A stretch of 64,000 nucleotides of DNA from Sulfurospirillum arsenophilum NBRC 109478 (GCF_000813345.1 NZ_BBQF01000001.1:620001-684000); one strand, 5' to 3'; positions 38,101 through 46,022 are shown, counted from the stretch's first letter. The notes: generated by a model not told the origin, from the sequence alone. Translations and numbers: made by a program.

Positions 38101-39798
38101 TTAATTCCTTAAAAAATCTCTAAGACCAAGAACATAGATAAAAGCCATCATAATGTTTGCAATCGTTCCAAAAGGGAATTTGTCTAAAAAATCCTTTGGA
38201 GGGAATTCATACGTTTTACCACCGATTGTAAACTCCGCAGTTTCGCAGTAACACGCACCGTTATAATTATTGAAATTGAGATTTAACTTATTTGTATCAA
38301 ACCATGAATTATCAGGTAAAAGATCAGAAAGGGCAAAGTTAGAGTTGTTTAGATCAGGAGCTTTAAAAGAGTCGTTATTGTCAAACATACCTTTAATTTT
38401 TGAGAGAAGCGAATTTGTGGAATTTAGATCATTATGTAATGTGTCAAGTTTACCATGCGTACCGTTGTTGTCTTTATGTAATTTTTCCAATTTATCATTA
38501 GTCTCGCTCATATCAGTACCGTTTGAGTCTTTAATTGCTTTTAAAATATCTTCTAATACACTTTTAATTTCTTCGCCTTTTTCGTTAATAGCGTTGGTAG
38601 TGCCATTAACCGCTCCCGTAGTTGCATTAATAGCATTTTTAATATCAAGAGAAGCATTGAGCTGTTTAGACGCATTTTCAAGATCAGCAGTTACCCACTT
38701 ACCCATCATATTGCGGTATTGAACTTGACCTTTATACTCATCATCCATAAGTTGATACATTTTATCGGTCTTTGCAGTACCTAATTTCATTTCAGCCAAC
38801 ATATCGTTAAAGGTTGTGCTATTTTTCCCCATCTGCTCTTTAATAACTTTAAAATCAAGACCAATCTCTTTTAATGCCGTGGTTGCATCTTTTTGACCGT
38901 TTTGAATAGCGTTAAGAGCATTTACAACATCCGCTTGTGAAGGTGTTGTTGGCGTAGTGGGTGTTGTAGGATTAGTCGGGGTAGTTGGCGTTGGGTCGGT
39001 AGGCGTTGTAGGGTTTGTTGGATTAGTGGGCGTTGTTGGAGTCGTAGGCGTAGTAGTACCTCCCGTGCCACCACTTCCTCCACTACCTGAATTTGGGTCA
39101 GTTGGTGTGGTAGGATTAGTAGGTGTTGTTGGAGTCGTAGGATTTGTAGGTGTTGTTGGATTAGTTGGAGTATCAACAGGATTGGTATATACAGCGATTT
39201 TTGTACCGTTAGCACATATTGGAAAAGACTTATCATAAGTTTTACCACCAGCAGTATCTTTAATAGTTGATAGAACACCTTGATCGCCATATGAACTTCC
39301 AATTGCGTCACATGCACATGAAGCTTTTCCACTTACTGTTCCAAAACTTGAACAATCAGTACATTGCCCTGATGATGATGTATATTGACCAGCAATTGGG
39401 TCGCATTTATCGGGTTCAGGTTTAGGAGCACAAATGGATTTATCATTTAAAACAGTATTTTTAGGACAACCACTAACTATAGAAATACTCATTGAATAAT
39501 TTACATAACATGTAAGAGAACCATCTGTATGTGTACCAACAAAAAACTTAATAGTACCTCCATTACGATTCTGTAAAACACTACCAAAAATATTCCAGTC
39601 TTGTGGATTGCACTGATATCCGAAATCATAAAGTATAATATCAGCATATTGACCACCAAAACCGCTAACACCTTGAGGAATGTAAATAGTACCATTGGAA
39701 AAAGGTTTTGGATAGCCCTGTTCAGTAGGAAAAGAAGGCTCTTCAACAGAAAAAAGTGATAATGAAAATATCATTAGAATTAAAACTATTTTTTTCAT
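38101..39798 (-). CDS. pIII-like phage adsorption protein with Pro-Thr repeat linker
   Basis: This 565-residue protein has a signal peptide (1-17, 'KIVLILMIFSLSLFSVE'), a Cys-rich N-terminal region (about 80-205, with 'CPKNTVLNDKSIC', 'CDPIAGQY', 'CTDCSSFG', 'CAC'), a low-complexity linker of 'PTNPTTPT' repeats broken by a Gly-Ser stretch (about 210-295), a long helical domain and a C-terminal membrane anchor ('IANIMMAFIYVLGLRDFL'). This is the layout of filamentous phage pIII: receptor-binding head, flexible linker, anchor. I take ATG 39798 rather than TTG 39810 because it opens the signal peptide. Confidence 0.85.
   Translation of the reverse strand: MKKIVLILMIFSLSLFSVEEPSFPTEQGYPKPFSNGTIYIPQGVSGFGGQYADIILYDFGYQCNPQDWNIFGSVLQNRNGGTIKFFVGTHTDGSLTCYVNYSMSISIVSGCPKNTVLNDKSICAPKPEPDKCDPIAGQYTSSSGQCTDCSSFGTVSGKASCACDAIGSSYGDQGVLSTIKDTAGGKTYDKSFPICANGTKIAVYTNPVDTPTNPTTPTNPTTPTTPTNPTTPTDPNSGSGGSGGTGGTTTPTTPTTPTNPTNPTTPTDPTPTTPTNPTTPTTPTTPSQADVVNALNAIQNGQKDATTALKEIGLDFKVIKEQMGKNSTTFNDMLAEMKLGTAKTDKMYQLMDDEYKGQVQYRNMMGKWVTADLENASKQLNASLDIKNAINATTGAVNGTTNAINEKGEEIKSVLEDILKAIKDSNGTDMSETNDKLEKLHKDNNGTHGKLDTLHNDLNSTNSLLSKIKGMFDNNDSFKAPDLNNSNFALSDLLPDNSWFDTNKLNLNFNNYNGACYCETAEFTIGGKTYEFPPKDFLDKFPFGTIANIMMAFIYVLGLRDFLRN
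38945..39177 (-). repeat. Low-complexity Pro-Thr-Asn coding repeat
   Basis: Tandem near-repeats of codons for PT(N/T/D)PTTPT fill this stretch of the pIII-like gene, interrupted near 39060-39100 by a Gly/Ser segment. Such tracts gain and lose units by slippage, so linker length is likely to vary between strains. Confidence 0.8.
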
Positions 39799-39865
39799 TT
39801 TGAAATCCAAATAATCTCTATTTCAAGAGCTTGTAAGAAGTGGTAAACGTCAATCACGATAAATG

Positions 39866-40834
39866 TCATTTGATAACCTTTACTTGAATAAAGATAGTCA
39901 AGGTATTGCGTACTGTTTTATTTGTCTCATATGCGAAGATATACTCTAAGATAGGAATATCACCAAGCACGGGGATTTTAGAGACAGATTTAATATCTTG
40001 ACTTGCTGTTAATCCACCAATAGCAATACTTCCACCGTCCATAAGGTTAAAGTCACTATTGATTGATTTTTTATTGGTTTGAATGAGTCCATCATCGCTC
40101 TGTTTTTTCAGTGTTTCATTGATAAAAGAGGTGTTTAAAATGATAAGACCATTCTTTTGAATAAAAGGGGTGACTTTGATCGTTAAACCTAATTCTTTTT
40201 GAATGTAGGTATTACGCACAGAGGTTGACGTTGCAGAGTCATAAGAGGACGTTTTAACGCTTACGGTGTCACCCACATTCATGGTTGTTGATTTACCATT
40301 TGCAACGATCACCGTAGGTTCACTTACGATCTTTAAATAGTCTTGTGACTCTAAATCCGCTAAGACCGCCTCAAAATCTGCACTAAAGAGCTTATCAAAT
40401 GTCAATTTTTTAAAGTCCGTTGTGACCGTTGAGAGATTAAGCGTGGAGGTTAGTTTTGGTTGAAAGCCTTTCTCTTTGAACTTCTCATTATTGATTTCAA
40501 TAACTTTCATAGTCAGTTCAACATTAGAGAGGTTGGCGGGGTCGATAGGTTTATACTCTTTTTCGTCAATAATGTAATAATCGTTGTAGTCATTGAGGAA
40601 CAGACCTTTTGACTCAATAATCCTTTTAAATGTTGAGAATAAAGTATCAGGGCTAAGATCATCTACAACAAAATAATCAGCACTCATATTTTTAATATCT
40701 TGCGAAATAAGAATGTTTTTTTTACATGTATCAGAAACATAAATAGCGAGATCACGAAGTGAATAATTAGTCGGTGCAATAGGTTCAGCGTAGACGCTTA
40801 TCATCAAAGCGATAGAGAGGATAAAAGCTTTCAT
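39866..40834 (-). CDS. Phage secretin (pIV-like)
   Basis: This 322-residue protein has a signal peptide (1-16, 'FILSIALMISVYA'), a short N0/N1 region ('YSLRDLAIYVSDTCKKNILIS') and a full secretin core: 'SEPTVIVANGKSTTMNVGDTV', 'LGLTIKVTPFI' and the closing 'SKIPVLGDIPILEYIF'. It is shorter than Ff pIV (about 425) because the N-domains are reduced, not the core. It should form the outer-membrane channel for phage release. Its ATG overlaps the stop of the 45-aa gene before it. Confidence 0.9.
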   Translation of the reverse strand: MKAFILSIALMISVYAEPIAPTNYSLRDLAIYVSDTCKKNILISQDIKNMSADYFVVDDLSPDTLFSTFKRIIESKGLFLNDYNDYYIIDEKEYKPIDPANLSNVELTMKVIEINNEKFKEKGFQPKLTSTLNLSTVTTDFKKLTFDKLFSADFEAVLADLESQDYLKIVSEPTVIVANGKSTTMNVGDTVSVKTSSYDSATSTSVRNTYIQKELGLTIKVTPFIQKNGLIILNTSFINETLKKQSDDGLIQTNKKSINSDFNLMDGGSIAIGGLTASQDIKSVSKIPVLGDIPILEYIFAYETNKTVRNTLTIFIQVKVIK

Positions 40835-40968
40835 CTAAAAAACTTTGTATAAACAAGTCTTACAAGATAAACAGGTAAAAAGCCTTTAATAAAAACCGTA
40901 AAGACAATATCAAGCACATAGTTAGCGGGTAAGCTTGCAGTCATTGAAAAATGGATAATGTCTACCAT
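40831..40968 (-). CDS. Tiny phage membrane protein (45 aa)
   Basis: ATG at 40968 opens 45 codons: 'MVDIIHFSMTASLPANYVLD' then a hydrophobic helix 'IVFTVFIKGFLPVYLVRLVY'. Its start overlaps the stop of the upstream 110-aa gene by seven bases and its TGA overlaps the ATG of the secretin, so three genes are coupled. It is too short for automatic calling. Probably a minor coat or assembly protein. Confidence 0.7.
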   Translation of the reverse strand: MVDIIHFSMTASLPANYVLDIVFTVFIKGFLPVYLVRLVYTKFFR

Positions 40969-41294
40969 ACCAAACTCCAAAGCATAAGGACAGAAACCAA
41001 AATGGAAACAAGTGCATTGAGATAATTAAAGTCCTCATTTTTCATGCCGAGTGTGTTGTTAGTAGGTATCTTTTTACATATACTTGAAGTAGCGTTATAC
41101 TCATAACCATCAATAAAATCATCACCAAGACTTAAAGAAGAACTTTGTTGTTGAACACCCGTGTGACTAAACGTATAGTAAAGATAACCCGTTTTAAAAT
41201 AAAAGTCTTTAACACAAGCATTTTGAGAAACAAACAAATAATCAGCATATGAAAGGCTTGAAAATAAGCATAAAATAGGTAATAAGTTTTTCAT
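40962..41294 (-). CDS. Secreted phage protein with C-terminal anchor (110 aa)
   Basis: This protein has a signal peptide ('LLPILCLFSSLSYA'), a small exported domain with three cysteines and a C-terminal membrane helix ('YLNALVSILVSVLMLWSLVW'). The start is ATG 41294, with AAGGTGCT before it; a GTG at 41303 would lie on that site. It resembles a minor virion protein by layout. The family is not recognised. It follows the coat-gene terminator. Confidence 0.75.
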   Translation of the reverse strand: MKNLLPILCLFSSLSYADYLFVSQNACVKDFYFKTGYLYYTFSHTGVQQQSSSLSLGDDFIDGYEYNATSSICKKIPTNNTLGMKNEDFNYLNALVSILVSVLMLWSLVW

Positions 41295-41314
41295 AATCAG
41301 CACCTTAGAAATAG

Positions 41315-41340
41315 AAAGAGGAGACCATCATCTCCTCTTT
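41315..41340 (-). terminator. Terminator after the coat-protein genes
   Basis: A 10-bp perfect stem AAAGAGGAGA/TCTCCTCTTT (41315-41324 with 41331-41340), six-base loop, followed on the minus strand by T-rich sequence. It overlaps the end of the 37-aa gene. Filamentous phages have a strong central terminator just after the major coat gene, giving high coat expression; this matches. Confidence 0.75.
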
Positions 41341-41441
41341 GCAACTCTCAAAATGAAGAACGCACCAAATACCATGAGTTTCATGCCTAAGATAGCACTT
41401 GCAACAAGGTAATAAGCGGTTAAGTCAATTTGAGTAATCAT
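41328..41441 (-). CDS. Tiny phage membrane protein (37 aa), coat-like
   Basis: ATG at 41441 opens 37 codons ('MITQIDLTAYYLVASAILGM' then 'LMVFGAFFILRVAKRR'): a hydrophobic helix with a basic end, the profile of filamentous coat or cap proteins (pVIII, pIX). It starts seven bases after the major coat stop, with GAGG ten bases upstream, and ends within the terminator hairpin. Confidence 0.7.
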   Translation of the reverse strand: MITQIDLTAYYLVASAILGMKLMVFGAFFILRVAKRR

Positions 41442-41447
41442 GTTAGA

Positions 41448-41663
41448 TTAGCCTCTGTGAAGAACTTTTCTAACAAAACCCCATGCCAAAGGAGCAAGAG
41501 AAATGGCAATGACAGAACCAAGAACAGCCAAAACCATAACTTGGATACCAGTAAGCTGTGTAGTCAAATCAGTAAACCAAGCAGGGTCAGCCGCCATAGC
41601 GTTAGAAGCAAGGGTTGTTAACCCAACAAATAAACCAAGTCCGAGTGTTGAAATCTTTTTCAT
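41448..41663 (-). CDS. Major coat protein (pVIII-like)
   Basis: This 71-residue precursor has a signal peptide of 24 residues ('GLGLFVGLTTLASNAMA') and a mature part of about 47 residues: a short amphipathic acidic-polar start ('DPAWFTDLTTQLTG'), a membrane helix ('VMVLAVLGSVIAISLAPLAW') and a basic tail ('VRKVLHRG') that would face the DNA. This is the pVIII pattern. GGAGG five bases before ATG 41663 fixes the start. Confidence 0.88.
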   Translation of the reverse strand: MKKISTLGLGLFVGLTTLASNAMAADPAWFTDLTTQLTGIQVMVLAVLGSVIAISLAPLAWGFVRKVLHRG

Positions 41664-41706
41664 AGATTCCTCCGTGATGTGTAGTAGAGTATTTAAACCC
41701 TCTATC

Positions 41707-41729
41707 AAAGGCACGGATTAAGTGCCTTT
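41707..41729 (-). promoter_or_regulatory. Hairpin before the coat gene
   Basis: AAAGGCAC/GTGCCTTT (41707-41714 with 41722-41729), loop of seven, lies between the 282-aa gene and the coat gene. With the terminator at 41315 it brackets the coat genes. It may be a partial terminator or an mRNA stabiliser or processing site. Confidence 0.55.
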
Positions 41730-41741
41730 TGTAGAAGATTA

Positions 41742-42590
41742 TTAAGAGGCTTTAGGCGGTATAGGCTTTTTAGGCTCTAAGATGGTATTAATTTCTGTTA
41801 TGAGATCGCCAGCTTTTTTGGTAATGGCTACGGTGTAATAGTCTTTTTGGGATTGAGGAAATTTACCTTTACATGTAAAAGCAATGCCATTATTTTGAAG
41901 CTTCACAATTTTTTCGGCAAGAGTCTCGATCTCACTTTGGCTCTCACCGCTAATCTCAAAATTGACGGACTCATCTAGCGAGGTATCTTCGTTCACTTCA
42001 AAGAAAGACGTTGTGCAAAGTTTGAGCTTATATGATGGTCTTTCAGCATTTTTATTTAACTCTTTCATCTGCTCTAACGTCATAAAAGAGCCTTGCATTG
42101 TGTATTCAGTCAATGAATATGTCAAGTCAAAACCATTTAAAATATAATTACTTTCAACAGGAGAAGCACCAACGACAAATTTCAAATCTTGGTTTTTTTC
42201 AAGTTTTGGCAAATCTTCCAAAAGCTCTTTTGCGCTAATGTTTGCAAATGCGTAATGCTTTTGAGCACGTTCACGATCTTTTGTGTATGGCTTTTGAAAT
42301 ACGCCTACACGTAAAGGCAACATCATGCCTTTTGCGAAATACTCTTTAAGTGCGTTATTGAGCTTTATAGCCTCAATACGATTTTCACATTTAACCACTA
42401 CGTCAATAAGGGAAATAATCGAAAAAAGTGGATTAGATGGACTACGCTCGATGTTTTCGGTTGTAATGACTACATGATCTTTATGAGGGTAACGTGACCC
42501 AACAGAGTGGATTTGAGGCTTACGGAGTAGAACTTCAGCTTGGTAAGCTTGTTTGAGATAGTGAGGATAGACTTTGGTTGAATCTTGCAT
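41742..42590 (-). CDS. Phage protein of unknown function (282 aa)
   Basis: First gene of the minus-strand phage block, just before the coat gene. No signal peptide or membrane segment; mixed charge, with 'HKDHVVITTENIERSPSNPLFSIISLIDVVVKCENRIEAIKLNNALKEYF'. In this position many filamentous phages carry the single-strand DNA-binding protein (pV-like), but it is much longer than known ones, so I leave it open. AAGGTGCT (minus 42601-42594) precedes the ATG. It holds the only full TTTACATGTAAA of the element (41868), read 'AFTCKG'. Confidence 0.75.
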   Translation of the reverse strand: MQDSTKVYPHYLKQAYQAEVLLRKPQIHSVGSRYPHKDHVVITTENIERSPSNPLFSIISLIDVVVKCENRIEAIKLNNALKEYFAKGMMLPLRVGVFQKPYTKDRERAQKHYAFANISAKELLEDLPKLEKNQDLKFVVGASPVESNYILNGFDLTYSLTEYTMQGSFMTLEQMKELNKNAERPSYKLKLCTTSFFEVNEDTSLDESVNFEISGESQSEIETLAEKIVKLQNNGIAFTCKGKFPQSQKDYYTVAITKKAGDLITEINTILEPKKPIPPKAS

Positions 42591-42970
42591 GGTAGCACCT
42601 TTTTAAGAGTTGTTTGAGCACCATTTAACAAGACAGAGCAGTAGGTGCTGACAAACTGCTCCGCTAAGACCCCTAAAGACCTTGCTATTTGAAAAGACGT
42701 GTTTTCAGATAACGAGATTTTTATAATATAAAAATGCAGTTTTTTTCATAATCATTATTTTTTAAAAAATAATGTATTTTTCTATGAAAAATAAACAAAA
42801 ACGATATAATTGAAATTTCACATATATATATTTAATTTAAAGCAAAAAGGTAAAAAACAAAATAGGTAATAATTCCATATTCAATTGTAATTTTAAGTAA
42901 TTAATACTTAGAACAAAATTAAAAATAGGCAATTATTCCACTTATTATAAAATTAATTGGGAATTATTGT
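42591..42970. promoter_or_regulatory. Divergent phage control region
   Basis: A 380-base gap between the minus-strand phage block and the plus-strand block. It holds candidate -10 boxes (TATAAT 42722-42727 and 42805-42810), a perfect 22-bp AT-rich palindrome (42753-42774, CATTATTT arms), and motif copies AGGTAATAATTCC (42864-42876), AGGCAATTATTCC (42927-42939) and GGGAATTATTGTA (42959-42971). Another copy, AGGAATTATTACA, lies at 43173-43185 before the next gene. These repeats are good operator candidates for the small HTH protein beside them, giving a lysogeny-type switch. Confidence 0.6.
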
Positions 42971-43171
42971 ATGACAAGAGCAGAACTAGCAAAGTTAATT
43001 GGTAAAGATGTTAAAACATTAAATAATTGGGAAAAAACTAATCCTGAATTAGTTAAGCTGATAAATCAAGGGTTAGCATTAGATGAACATATTGAAGAAG
43101 TAGAAAAAAGTTTAAAGAAATTAAAAGAAATAAAAGAATCAGCAAATAGTGGAAAGTTCAAATTGAAATAA
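42971..43171 (+). CDS. Small helix-turn-helix regulator (66 aa)
   Basis: The N-terminus 'TRAELAKLIGKDVKTLNNWEKTNPELVKLI' is a compact helix-turn-helix of the XRE/MerR-like type, followed by a Lys/Glu-rich helix ('EEVEKSLKKLKEIKE') that may dimerise. It is the first plus-strand gene, divergent from the phage genes, with repeated motifs in its upstream region, so it is probably the phage repressor or a Cro-like switch protein. Confidence 0.7.
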   Translation: MTRAELAKLIGKDVKTLNNWEKTNPELVKLINQGLALDEHIEEVEKSLKKLKEIKESANSGKFKLK

Positions 43172-43188
43172 AAGGAATTATTACAATA

Positions 43189-44433
43189 ATGGTAAACGCA
43201 GTGACCCCTGATAAAGAAAATAGATCACCCCTAACAAATGTTCAAGATAGACAGTTAAATAGAATTAATACAAATATAAAATATATTAATGAGAATGAAA
43301 AAGAAGTTAAAGTTGTTATTCGTTCAAGCCTTCCAAATAAAAAAATTATGATAATTGATGATGTACTTGAGAAAATATTAAATTCGGAATTTCAATTCAT
43401 AGCTTTACAAAATATCAATCAATTAGAAAAATATGATAGAGCATTGGAGGATTTTAGAAATTCAATTCATGCTTTTTTAAGAAGTAATAATGAAACAAGT
43501 CAAAATGCATTATTTGAATCTGCAGAAAATATTAAAAATGTTATTGATGAGATATTAAATGTCATTCCTACAATATCAGTAAATGAACCCATAGAAGAAG
43601 GAAAAATAATAATAGAAAATGATTATGTAGAAAAAACGTTAGAAAATTTGGAATTTAAAATTTCGCTCTTCTTAGAACAAGTTTACCCAAATGATATAAA
43701 AACAATTAATACAAAAATAGAAAATAGTGAAAGCGAAAAAAAGCTCAACCAAAAACTTGAAGAAATTGATAAAAGATCATCTGATTCTAAAGAATTATTT
43801 GGAGTAGCACAACAGTCTCTTTTAGATCTAGTAAGAACAGAAAATCTAGTAAATAATGAGATACAAGAGCTAAAACGAGCAAAAGAAGGGCATATCGCAT
43901 ATACGCTTTCTGATAAACTTGAAGAAAAATTATCTAATTGTAGAATTGACAAATATTTCAAATTAGCACTTTTATGTATAGTTATTATAGGAATGCTTAT
44001 AATAAATTATAACCTATTAGATTTTTCAATTAATTCAATTAAAGAAAGTAAGTTTTGGGAATTACTCACAATGAAAATACTATTTAATATTCCATTAGCT
44101 TTTTTAGTAATTTTCTTTTTGAATGAATATAACAAAGCAAAGCGATTATTCGAAGAATTTGATTATAAAATCATTATGGCTCAAACACTTATGAATAATT
44201 ATAATAGGCTAAAAAAAGAATTTTTAGGAGAAAAAGATTTATTAGAAACAAAAGAACAAAAAATAGCAAAAGAAGAAAAACTACTTGAGATATTCAAATC
44301 TCCTATTGAAAAAATCTTTGAAAACCCTGTTCATAGCGTTTTTGGAGATAAAAGTGGAGATAAAGGTCTAGGAATAGAGCAACTTGAAAAACTTGTTTCT
44401 ATTGCGAGCAAATTAAAAGATAAAAAAGATTAA
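43189..44433 (+). CDS. Coiled-coil membrane protein of unknown function (414 aa)
   Basis: An N-terminal helical region (1-250) with long coiled coils ('KKLNQKLEEIDKRSSDSKELF'), two membrane spans about 257-275 ('LALLCIVIIGMLIINYNLLDF') and 296-312 ('ILFNIPLAFLVIFFLNEY'), and a cytoplasmic coiled-coil tail. No signal peptide and no enzymatic motif. It lies 17 bases after the HTH gene and its ribosome site AAGGA overlaps an operator-like repeat. A membrane protein next to the repressor suggests superinfection exclusion or phage defence, but this is inference only. Confidence 0.7.
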   Translation: MVNAVTPDKENRSPLTNVQDRQLNRINTNIKYINENEKEVKVVIRSSLPNKKIMIIDDVLEKILNSEFQFIALQNINQLEKYDRALEDFRNSIHAFLRSNNETSQNALFESAENIKNVIDEILNVIPTISVNEPIEEGKIIIENDYVEKTLENLEFKISLFLEQVYPNDIKTINTKIENSESEKKLNQKLEEIDKRSSDSKELFGVAQQSLLDLVRTENLVNNEIQELKRAKEGHIAYTLSDKLEEKLSNCRIDKYFKLALLCIVIIGMLIINYNLLDFSINSIKESKFWELLTMKILFNIPLAFLVIFFLNEYNKAKRLFEEFDYKIIMAQTLMNNYNRLKKEFLGEKDLLETKEQKIAKEEKLLEIFKSPIEKIFENPVHSVFGDKSGDKGLGIEQLEKLVSIASKLKDKKD

Positions 44434-44462
44434 TATTACGAAAAAGACTAAGGTGCTGATTT

Positions 44463-44855
44463 ATGAAAAAACTACTTGTCCTTGTTGGACTACTTACAAG
44501 TATGTATGCAATCCCACCATGCGAATTACATGATCAGAAAGTATGCACATATTTTTATAAAGGTGCAATGAGCGCAGAAATAATAATAGTAAATTTATCT
44601 CCCGATACTGTACTTGTTGAATATGCTGGAGGAATATTAGATTGGAAAACAAAAAGCGTAACCAATTTAAAACTTGAAGCAGGACAAAGATACACAATAC
44701 TAAAATCAACATATGAAGATCACGAAAAAAAACCAACGTATAACATTTACTCAATGAGCTACAAAGTAATACCAAAGAATAACGAACAACAACAAACAAT
44801 AAAACAATCTAGCAATGATGAAAGAAAAGCAAATATCAAAATTGAAATGCACTAA
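44463..44855 (+). CDS. Small secreted protein (130 aa), unknown
   Basis: Signal peptide (1-16, 'LLVLVGLLTSMYA') followed by a small beta-rich domain with two cysteines ('PCELHDQKVC') and a polar, Gln-rich tail. The ribosome site is AAGGTGCT (44450-44457), the same as for phage structural genes on the other strand. I do not recognise it. Confidence 0.65.
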   Translation: MKKLLVLVGLLTSMYAIPPCELHDQKVCTYFYKGAMSAEIIIVNLSPDTVLVEYAGGILDWKTKSVTNLKLEAGQRYTILKSTYEDHEKKPTYNIYSMSYKVIPKNNEQQQTIKQSSNDERKANIKIEMH

Positions 44856-44882
44856 AAAATTGTTAAAAAGGAAAGGAAGTAT

Positions 44883-45173
44883 ATGAAATTTCTAAGTACG
44901 CTACTTATCATAGTAGGTTTGTGTTTTTCACCAGTTTTTGCAAAAGGAAGTAGTGGCTCTTATAAATCTTCATCTTCAAAAAGCTACTCATCAAGTAAAA
45001 GCTCTTCAAGTAAATCATCTTCTGATGTTTCAGTCAAAGGTTATACAAAAAAAGACGGAACTCAGGTATCTGCATACAAACGAACAAGTCCAAATAGTAG
45101 TAAATCTGATAACTATAGTACCAAGGGTAATGTAAATCCTTATACTGGAAAAAAAGGTACTAAAAACCCATAA
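44883..45173 (+). CDS. Ser-rich secreted protein with a 'NVNPYTGKKG' tail (96 aa)
   Basis: Signal peptide ('LSTLLIIVGLCFSPVFA') then a stretch of Ser and Lys (residues 22-48) and a C-terminal segment with 'GYTKKDGTQVSAYKRTSPN' and 'YSTKGNVNPYTGKKGT', a pattern I know from small exported proteins, often near secreted nucleases. Function unknown. Here too the nuclease gene is close by. AAAGGAAAGGAAG gives the ribosome site. Confidence 0.7.
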   Translation: MKFLSTLLIIVGLCFSPVFAKGSSGSYKSSSSKSYSSSKSSSSKSSSDVSVKGYTKKDGTQVSAYKRTSPNSSKSDNYSTKGNVNPYTGKKGTKNP

Positions 45174-45207
45174 TAATTCATTTTGAATATATTGAATAAG
45201 GAATCGA

Positions 45208-45342
45208 ATGTTTAAAAAATTAATAATTTCTTCTATGCTTATTACATTACCACTTTTTGCAGTAAAAAGTGTGGGGATTGTTACTAAGGTTACTGATGAC
45301 AATATAATGCATATTATGATAGGAAAAATATGGAAACGATAA
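45208..45342 (+). pseudogene. Truncated duplicate of the secreted nuclease 5' end
   Basis: The 44 codons from ATG 45208 copy the first 40 or so residues of the nuclease at 46088 ('KKLIISSMLITLPLFAVKSVGIVTKVTDD' against 'KKLIIVSMLSALPLFAVESVGIVTKVTDG'), including its upstream spacer from CCATAATAATTCATTT (45168) on. Similarity stops near 45327, the catalytic Asp-Gly-Asp is lost (reads 'TDDN'), and the frame ends at 45342. The next gene starts within its end, at 45330. Confidence 0.82.
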
Positions 45343-46022
45343 ATCAAAGCAAAAATATATATGATGTTCTAACGACTGGATTACAAATTGGAATACCTGC
45401 GATTGTTGGTTTGTTGGGTACATGGTTTGCTATGAAAAATAATAATAAAAATATAATTACAAATGCAAAATTAAATCATGACCATGAGATTCTCAAATTA
45501 GAGAAAAACCATGAAAAAGAGATAAAAAAATTAGAAATAAGCTATGCACAGGAAATAACTAAGCTAGAAAAGAATTATGAAAATGATATTAATAAAGCAA
45601 AAATACAAATAAAAATAAAAATTTTAGAAGAAGCTTTTGCACTAAGTGAAGAACATTTAAATTTTGCTTCACAATTCAAAACAAGACTTTTTAACTGTAT
45701 AAGTTTTAATTTATATCCAAAAGAACTATATAAAAAAGATCAAAATATATATCAAAAATATATAAATGATTCAAATAATTTTAATGACTCATTTATACAT
45801 TTGAATCAAGCATGTGCAAAATTAAATTTATTGGGTTTTAAAGATACGACATGGACCTTATATCAATGTAGCGACTTAGTAAGGATAGAATATAATAAAC
45901 TAAACGCAAATGAAAAAAAATTTATGACAGAAGAAGAATTTGACCAATTCAACAAGAATTTTATTGCGCTTCGTGAAAACTATTATGCGTCTATAAACCA
46001 ACAATTTAACCAATTAACATAA
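45330..46022 (+). CDS. Membrane-anchored coiled-coil protein (230 aa), unknown
   Basis: One N-terminal membrane span ('GLQIGIPAIVGLLGTWFAM', about 17-35), then a heptad coiled coil ('EILKLEKNHEKEIKKLEISYAQEITKLEKNYE') and a helical C-terminal domain rich in Asn, Lys and Tyr. It lies between the truncated and full nuclease copies, using AGGA within the truncated copy as its ribosome site. The composition is very AT-rich, so recent acquisition is likely. No function can be given; phage-defence or exclusion roles are possible. Confidence 0.7.
   Translation: METINQSKNIYDVLTTGLQIGIPAIVGLLGTWFAMKNNNKNIITNAKLNHDHEILKLEKNHEKEIKKLEISYAQEITKLEKNYENDINKAKIQIKIKILEEAFALSEEHLNFASQFKTRLFNCISFNLYPKELYKKDQNIYQKYINDSNNFNDSFIHLNQACAKLNLLGFKDTTWTLYQCSDLVRIEYNKLNANEKKFMTEEEFDQFNKNFIALRENYYASINQQFNQLT

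Noticed and set aside
38945-39177. Repeat region as a CRISPR or iteron array
   Set aside because: The repeats are in-frame codon repeats of one protein with a three-base period, not spaced DNA repeats.
38957-39332. Open frames on both strands in the Pro-Thr repeat (Val-Gly-rich and Leu-Gln-rich)
   Set aside because: They arise from the repeat being open in several frames; the pIII-like frame has signal peptide, Cys domain and anchor.
45208-45342. Truncated nuclease copy as a functional small secreted protein
   Set aside because: It carries a signal peptide but only a broken fragment of the nuclease fold, lacks the catalytic Asp-Gly-Asp, and ends within the next gene's start.
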